Of a DNA stretch of 10,605 bases, positions 6,834-10,605 are shown piece by piece. Both the position numbers and the translations under genes were made by a program. The notes under the pieces were generated by a model. That model was given only the letters and a program-made list of their open reading frames with translations. It was not told the origin of the DNA and did not search any database. Location of the stretch: contig DATCHW010000298.1 of assembly GCA_036508135.1 (NCBI GenBank), forward strand, positions 1 to 10,605, written 5' to 3'. Each line of letters starts with the position of its first letter. Within the stretch, counting starts at the first letter, position 1. This DNA is from DATCHW01 sp036508135 (GTDB lineage: Bacteria; Bacteroidota; Ignavibacteria; Tepidaquicellales; Tepidaquicellaceae).

Positions 6834-7706
6834 TTATGGCAAATATCCAAAATGTGTAAATTTCCATTTCTCATTTATTTTCTCAAAATTTAATATTCGG
6901 AAATCTGTTACATCCAGACTATACACTTCTTCATTGTACAGCTTTTGGGGGAATTCTGCTTTTAAGAAATTTTTAACATCATTTCTGAACATATAAGAAT
7001 AATTTTTTATGAATTCGTTTTTATTTTTAGCGTCATATGTACGTGGAAAAGTTTTATTCGGACTAACCCTGCCGTATCTATCTTCAAAAGGAAAGTTAAC
7101 ATACTCTGTTATCAGTTCTACATTATCAGTATTTATGGCTTCGATAAATATTTTCCAGAAGCTCATAAATTCTTGTTCTTGTTTTATAGCATTATTTAAT
7201 TTATCCATTTCTACATTAGTGATACCGGACACTTTCTTTACCATTCCGTTAGCAGTATGTCCGGGTTTTATAATTATTTCGCCGTATTCACCATCATCTT
7301 CAATTGTTCCTTCTCCGATATATATTAAATCTGGATATTCTGCATTACCGAAAGAAATCAAATCATTCTTAATAGAAAAGTCTTTTACTAAAACACCACA
7401 GAATAACAAATAAGAACAAGTGTCATTAACCAATATAATCGGGTCAATATCCATCTTTTCATAAGCTCCATCATCTTCGAAAAAATAAATTCCTCTGTAC
7501 AAACCGGAATTGGTATCATTAACAGATTTATCTAATGACTTGTTTAGATTTTCATCCTTTTCATTGTTTTTATATGTTACGTTAATAATCGAATCTTTTT
7601 TAGACATTTTATCTGATGAATCAGATTTGTTTGTTTCTTTACAAGCAAAAGGAAAAATCATTGCAATCATTAAGATTGCAATTAATACTTTATTAGTTTT
7701 TTTCAT
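6834..7706 (-). CDS. Lipoprotein with possible C-terminal NTF2-like domain
   Basis: 290 residues. MKKTNKVLIAILMIAMIFPFAC is a short lipoprotein-type leader with Cys22 as the likely lipidated residue. The lipobox P-F-A-C is not canonical at -3, but a Lys/Ser/Asp-rich tether follows (23-65), as is common for Bacteroidota lipoproteins. Residues about 68-160 are beta-rich (GLYRGIYFFEDDG, YGEIIIKPGHTANGMVKKVS) and may form a small sandwich domain. Residues about 183-290 open with FWKIFIEAINTDNVELITEY, carry FPFEDRYGR (205-213) and end EKINEKWKFTHFGYLP; this resembles an NTF2-like domain and the protein at 731-1210. The function is unknown. Its ATG follows the stop of the LamG-OmpA gene with no spacer (TAAATG), pointing to translational coupling. 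Confidence 0.88.
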   Translation of the reverse strand: MKKTNKVLIAILMIAMIFPFACKETNKSDSSDKMSKKDSIINVTYKNNEKDENLNKSLDKSVNDTNSGLYRGIYFFEDDGAYEKMDIDPIILVNDTCSYLLFCGVLVKDFSIKNDLISFGNAEYPDLIYIGEGTIEDDGEYGEIIIKPGHTANGMVKKVSGITNVEMDKLNNAIKQEQEFMSFWKIFIEAINTDNVELITEYVNFPFEDRYGRVSPNKTFPRTYDAKNKNEFIKNYSYMFRNDVKNFLKAEFPQKLYNEEVYSLDVTDFRILNFEKINEKWKFTHFGYLP

Positions 7707-8474
7707 TTATTTTATAATTTTAAATTCAACTCTTCTGTTTAATTGTCTTCCTTCGTCGGTATCATTAGTGGCAACTGGTTTTGATTTACCGTAACCCTTT
7801 GATGTTATTCTATTTGCATTAATTCCCTTAGATACTAGATAATCTTTTACGGCATTTGCCCTCGCATTTGAAAGAGTAATATTGTATTCATCAGAGCCGA
7901 CATTATCAGTGTGTCCTGAAATCTCTACGGATATATCTGAATTCTCAATTAAAAATTTGTACAATCTATCTAATTCGAGATAGGATTCTGATTTTAATTT
8001 CGATTCATTGAAATCGAAGAATATATTATTTATACGAACAGAGGTTTGCTTTTCTTTCATATCTTCGTAAGTTACAATATTGATATTGTCCTTATAGTTT
8101 GGTGATCGATTTGTTGTGGTAAAATCAATTACCCGCGATACAGGATAGAAATCTTTTGAGTCTATATAATAACTATAAATTTTACCTGAGGGGAGGACTA
8201 TGCAATAGTATCCATCCGAAGTAATTCTGCATTTACCGACACTTAGTCTTGTATTCATATCTTCGAAGACAACATATCCACTAATTGCTTTACTGCAACC
8301 GCAATTAATACTACCGGAAACCGTTACAAAGTTTTGATTGATGTTTTTTGGTATTAAAGCAATTGCTTGATTCATTAACATTACTGCTTCAGAATATAAA
8401 GGGTCATCAAATTGAAAATCTTTTAATAATTCAAGAACCAGTAAATAGTTACCATCACTGTACGCTTTTTGTGC
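7707..8474 (-). repeat. TPR-regulatory-OmpA 3' module, copy 2 (pair with 4552-5322)
   Basis: This is the other member of the duplicated module. The two copies carry different N-terminal domains (LamG here, BNR there), and the junction is just before AQKAY. Similarity is highest from the Cys-rich part to the start of the OmpA domain and drops after the LELDR helix, where the other copy has been replaced by sequence like that at 1689-1868. Confidence 0.9.
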
Positions 8475-9290
8475 ATCCTTTATAATGGTATTTGCTGGTG
8501 ATATTAACGTTGTAGAGATAGTGGGTAATTGGTATAACATCTGTATTTCTGTATCAATCAATGCTCTGCTATAAATCCTTACCTCGTCTAGAGCGCCATT
8601 AAAAGGATACCATTTATCAGAATATTTTCCAAAATATAAATCCTGAGAATTGGCTGATTCAAACGAATAATTATCTAAACTTTTAAGAGTATTCAGTTTT
8701 CCATCAATATAACATTTTGCTTTTGTTTTTGTTATAACGAATACAATATGTTTCCATGTCCTTATTTTATAGTCTTCTATTGTATTATTTAATTCAATGT
8801 CATTATTAAGCCAACTGACAGCATTAGCAAAACCGATATTTAATTTGTTCTTACCATCACAGCCTATTTTCGCAAAATAACCATGTGCATCATGACTTTT
8901 CGCAAAAAGACATTGACCGCCATTCGTCGATATATAATTTCCATATCCATCTGTACCATCAGGATTATCAACTCTAAACCAAAGTGAAATCGATATTGTA
9001 GATTTTACGTTAAGAGAAGTACTATTCGCTACTTTAATATGTCCAGGATTATTTATACCACCAAACTTTGCGCATTTGCCTTTTAATCCTTCTTGAAACG
9101 TTATACCGCCCATATATTCGGTTCCATTATTGTTTAATCCACTAATATCGTTTGCATTTCCGTCGAAAGGAAAATAAGCAACTAAACCACTATCTAAATT
9201 TTGCGAATATGCAAGAGAAGAAATGATTAATAACAATATCGTAAAAATCAATTTTAACGATTGGCTTTTTTTTCTACAATTGTAATTCAT
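7707..9290 (-). CDS. LamG lectin-like - TPR-like - carboxypeptidase-regulatory - OmpA protein
   Basis: 527 residues. I take Met at 9290 and not the in-frame Met at 9377, because residues 1-29 (basic start, then LKLIFTILLLIISSLAYS) form a signal peptide cut before Gln30. Residues about 35-253 are a concanavalin A-like LamG domain: GLVAYFPFDGNANDISG, SISLWFRV, TWKHIVFVITKTKAKCYIDG, FNGALDEVRIYSRAL. Residues 270-315 look like a TPR hairpin (AQKAYSDGNYLLVLELLKDF). 320-410 is a carboxypeptidase-regulatory-like domain with Cys330, 332, 354 and 363, all kept in the BNR-OmpA protein. 418-527 is OmpA-like, with Asp462 and Arg477 in the peptidoglycan-binding positions. I infer an anchored envelope protein that binds sugar or protein through LamG. 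LamG is also common in T9SS cargo, but this protein ends in OmpA and has no sorting tail. Confidence 0.93.
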   Translation of the reverse strand: MNYNCRKKSQSLKLIFTILLLIISSLAYSQNLDSGLVAYFPFDGNANDISGLNNNGTEYMGGITFQEGLKGKCAKFGGINNPGHIKVANSTSLNVKSTISISLWFRVDNPDGTDGYGNYISTNGGQCLFAKSHDAHGYFAKIGCDGKNKLNIGFANAVSWLNNDIELNNTIEDYKIRTWKHIVFVITKTKAKCYIDGKLNTLKSLDNYSFESANSQDLYFGKYSDKWYPFNGALDEVRIYSRALIDTEIQMLYQLPTISTTLISPANTIIKDAQKAYSDGNYLLVLELLKDFQFDDPLYSEAVMLMNQAIALIPKNINQNFVTVSGSINCGCSKAISGYVVFEDMNTRLSVGKCRITSDGYYCIVLPSGKIYSYYIDSKDFYPVSRVIDFTTTNRSPNYKDNINIVTYEDMKEKQTSVRINNIFFDFNESKLKSESYLELDRLYKFLIENSDISVEISGHTDNVGSDEYNITLSNARANAVKDYLVSKGINANRITSKGYGKSKPVATNDTDEGRQLNRRVEFKIIK

Positions 9291-9398
9291 AATATTTTGA
9301 TTTTTTTTAAAAATTCGTAATTTTATTGTTCTTTCTGAAACTATCCATATAGGTACTATCAAAAACTTTTTTTTCATAATCTACTCATTTTAAAAACA

Positions 9399-9941
9399 TC
9401 ATTCGGCAGAAGCACCGATAAAAATAGAACTTACCTTACTGTTTTTGATTTCAAATATAAGTCCTCCATAGACCGATCCAGCCACTATCATACCCTCATC
9501 AATTTTGCTCTCTTCTTTGTTTATATCGTTTCTATATGCATTTAATACTTCGTCTTGTGTACTTCCGATTCCTATTCCCTTACTTGTCTTTAGATTTGAG
9601 GGAATGCTAATATTAACCGAACTAACAAATTGTGTTTTGCTATCATCTTTAACAAAATCTATTTCAAGTCCTTGAGACCTGTAGTACCAAGACTGATGTT
9701 CGGAATCGTCTGCCCCCCAGTATATCCATTTCGATTTTTCTTCCGGCTCCCCGAATTGTTGTATAACTCCTGAATCCCGTGAAGCACTATTTAATACGAA
9801 CAATAATTCTTTTTGTTCTAACTCAAAACCAATAGCATCAAAATCTTTTTTTGAATCATCCTGACAATATAATGAACCGGTAAAATTGCAAATAAAAAAA
9901 ACAATGAATAAAAATTTTAATAATATAGTTTTGGTTTTCAT
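9399..9941 (-). CDS. Secreted 180-residue protein, copy B (paralogue of 130-672)
   Basis: Same length as the copy at 130-672, with 133 of 180 residues identical by my count and no gaps. The signal peptide is identical over most of its length (LFIVFFICNFTGSLYC, cut before Gln27). Differences cluster at residues 33-40 and 71-80; residues 101-112 and the last 30 are almost unchanged, suggesting the C-terminal part carries the function. GIGIGSTQDEVLNAYRND (122-139) again resembles an SmpA/OmlA-like element. GGAAG lies 8 bases before the ATG and may act as a weak ribosome site. Similarity with copy A continues upstream of the start (39 of 44 bases, 9942-9985 against 673-716), so the duplicated unit included the leader. 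The function is unknown. Confidence 0.87.
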   Translation of the reverse strand: MKTKTILLKFLFIVFFICNFTGSLYCQDDSKKDFDAIGFELEQKELLFVLNSASRDSGVIQQFGEPEEKSKWIYWGADDSEHQSWYYRSQGLEIDFVKDDSKTQFVSSVNISIPSNLKTSKGIGIGSTQDEVLNAYRNDINKEESKIDEGMIVAGSVYGGLIFEIKNSKVSSIFIGASAE

Positions 9942-9985
9942 TTTAATTTCTTCCGTTTTTAGTTTATTTTAAAATTGGAAATTAT
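9942..9985 (-). repeat. Leader sequence shared by the two 180-residue genes (pair with 673-716)
   Basis: The 44 bases before each ATG align without gaps at 39 positions. The shared core is tttttagtttattt with an A/G-rich stretch near the start codon (agaagaaat or ggaagaaat on the coding strand). It is either conserved because it controls translation or simply the recent edge of the duplication. Confidence 0.75.
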
Positions 9986-10070
9986 CCGTTATATCATAAA
10001 TTTTGTTCTTTTTGATGAATTTCACTATATTCCCTTATATCCAATAAATATTCATTATTTTATAAATAGC

Positions 10071-10457
10071 TTACGACAGCATAAATACAAGATTATCTTC
10101 CGACAGAAAAACCTCTCTAATTTTTTCTCCCACTTTAATAAAATAAATTCCACGAGGAAATGGAAATGTAAATGTAAGAAGAACATTTTTCTGATCAACT
10201 ATATATTTACAAATCCACTTACCCGTAAATGAATAAACTTCAATTACCGCAAGGCTATGACTCTGTACCTTCATCAAGTAACTTCTTTTAAATACCCCCG
10301 TTACTTTGTCGTTTTCTACAATAAGTAAATGAGGATCAGTGTAATTCTGAAATCCCCCTTGAATAGGTCCTTTAGTATCATTTATTTCTTGTCCCCAAGT
10401 AATGGAGAAAAGAGCAGTTAGAAATATAAACAAAACGATTATTATCTTTCTCATCAT
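10071..10457 (-). CDS. Small secreted protein with T9SS sorting-domain-like C-terminus
   Basis: 128 residues. Two adjacent Met codons (10457 and 10454) could start it. The signal peptide (up to SITWG) is cut before Gln23. A short linker (23-65) is followed by a beta domain at about 68-123: AVIEVYSFTGKWICKY, a strand LLTFTFPF, PRGIYFIKVGEKIREVFLSE. The layout 'V-x-V-Y-x-x-x-G-K ... P-x-G-[IV]-Y-x-[IV]-K-V-x-x-K' is that of T9SS type A C-terminal domains, though the 'idLs' step before P-x-G-I-Y is altered and the end is not the usual K-K-x-x-x-K. There is almost no cargo ahead of it, so it may be a shrunken cargo gene or a free beta-sandwich. It is the first intact gene of the cluster in transcription order; 129 bases separate it from copy B. 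Confidence 0.8.
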   Translation of the reverse strand: MMRKIIIVLFIFLTALFSITWGQEINDTKGPIQGGFQNYTDPHLLIVENDKVTGVFKRSYLMKVQSHSLAVIEVYSFTGKWICKYIVDQKNVLLTFTFPFPRGIYFIKVGEKIREVFLSEDNLVFMLS

Positions 10458-10517
10458 TATTTAAGGTTTAATAGTAAGGTCAATGTTTTACCTCTAATAA
10501 TTTTATTCGTTTTTCTA

Positions 10518-10571
10518 TTATTTAAACTCAAAATGTCTGTTTTGTTATTTACCTTCATCAGAATCTTTTGT
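10518..10571 (-). pseudogene. Decayed OmpA C-terminal tail at the window edge
   Basis: The minus strand reads TKDSDEGK, a stop, then QNRHFEFK and a stop at 10520-10518. This lines up with TNDTDEGRQLNRRVEFK of the intact proteins: D-x-D-E-G, N-R and E-F-K are kept. The inner stop lies at the position of Gln in GRQ, one base change away from CAA. The plus-strand DNA from 10521 matches the same segment of the BNR-OmpA gene at about 33 of 45 positions without gaps. It is an old remnant, more decayed than the one at 6640-6711. Confidence 0.6.
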
Positions 10572-10605
10572 TTAATTGATTTTTCTTTTAAAATTATAAA
10601 ATGTC

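Noticed and set aside
9291..9377. Longer N-terminus for the LamG-OmpA protein (start at 9377)
   Set aside because: It would bury the signal peptide 30 residues inside the protein. The Met at 9290 directly precedes the basic and hydrophobic leader.
6712..10605. Bacteroidota-type promoters (TTTG, about 19 bases, TANNTTTG) in the gaps upstream of the genes
   Set aside because: I scanned the gaps on the minus strand and found no TANNTTTG box with a spaced TTTG. AT-rich -10-like words are too frequent here to mean anything.

Overview
This AT-rich window looks like a secretome locus from a member of the Bacteroidota/Ignavibacteriota (FCB) group. The evidence is: (i) OmpA-like peptidoglycan-binding domains joined to PD40, carboxypeptidase-regulatory and LamG modules; (ii) a remnant with the C-terminal tail typical of type IX secretion (T9SS) cargo, and a small protein with a related tail; (iii) in all ten complete Sec-secreted proteins the predicted signal-peptidase cut places glutamine at +1, matching the 'Bacteroidetes Q-rule'; (iv) weak or absent Shine-Dalgarno signals. 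Every gene I accept lies on the minus strand, so the transcription order runs from high to low coordinates.

Layout in transcription order. 10518-10571 is a decayed OmpA C-terminus. 10071-10457 is a small secreted protein with a T9SS-sorting-domain-like end. 9399-9941 is copy B of a 180-residue secreted protein. 7707-9290 is a LamG-OmpA protein, followed with no gap by a lipoprotein gene at 6834-7706. 6508-6833 is a gap holding a decayed OmpA tail and a T9SS sorting tail in the same frame. 4552-6507 is an OmpA protein carrying seven Asp-box/BNR-like repeats. 3955-4467 and 3222-3860 are two small secreted proteins. 1689-3203 is a PD40-OmpA protein. 1223-1645 and 731-1210 are two more small secreted proteins. 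130-672 is copy A of the 180-residue protein. At 1-32 the signal peptide of a further gene begins and runs off the window.

The unifying theme is a set of three envelope proteins with different N-terminal recognition domains (PD40 propeller, BNR propeller, LamG lectin-like) on related carboxypeptidase-regulatory plus OmpA anchors. Their domain set recalls PorE, the peptidoglycan-anchoring T9SS component (TPR, PD40, carboxypeptidase-regulatory, OmpA), but module order and content differ. The BNR protein appears chimeric: one stretch of its anchor is almost identical to the LamG protein and its last 59 residues are almost identical to the PD40 protein. With two decayed OmpA tails and a duplicated 180-residue gene at both ends, this looks like a locus that diversifies by duplication and recombination of its 3' anchor modules. 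What the proteins bind cannot be read from the sequence. No RNA genes, CRISPR arrays, insertion sequences or convincing promoters were seen.
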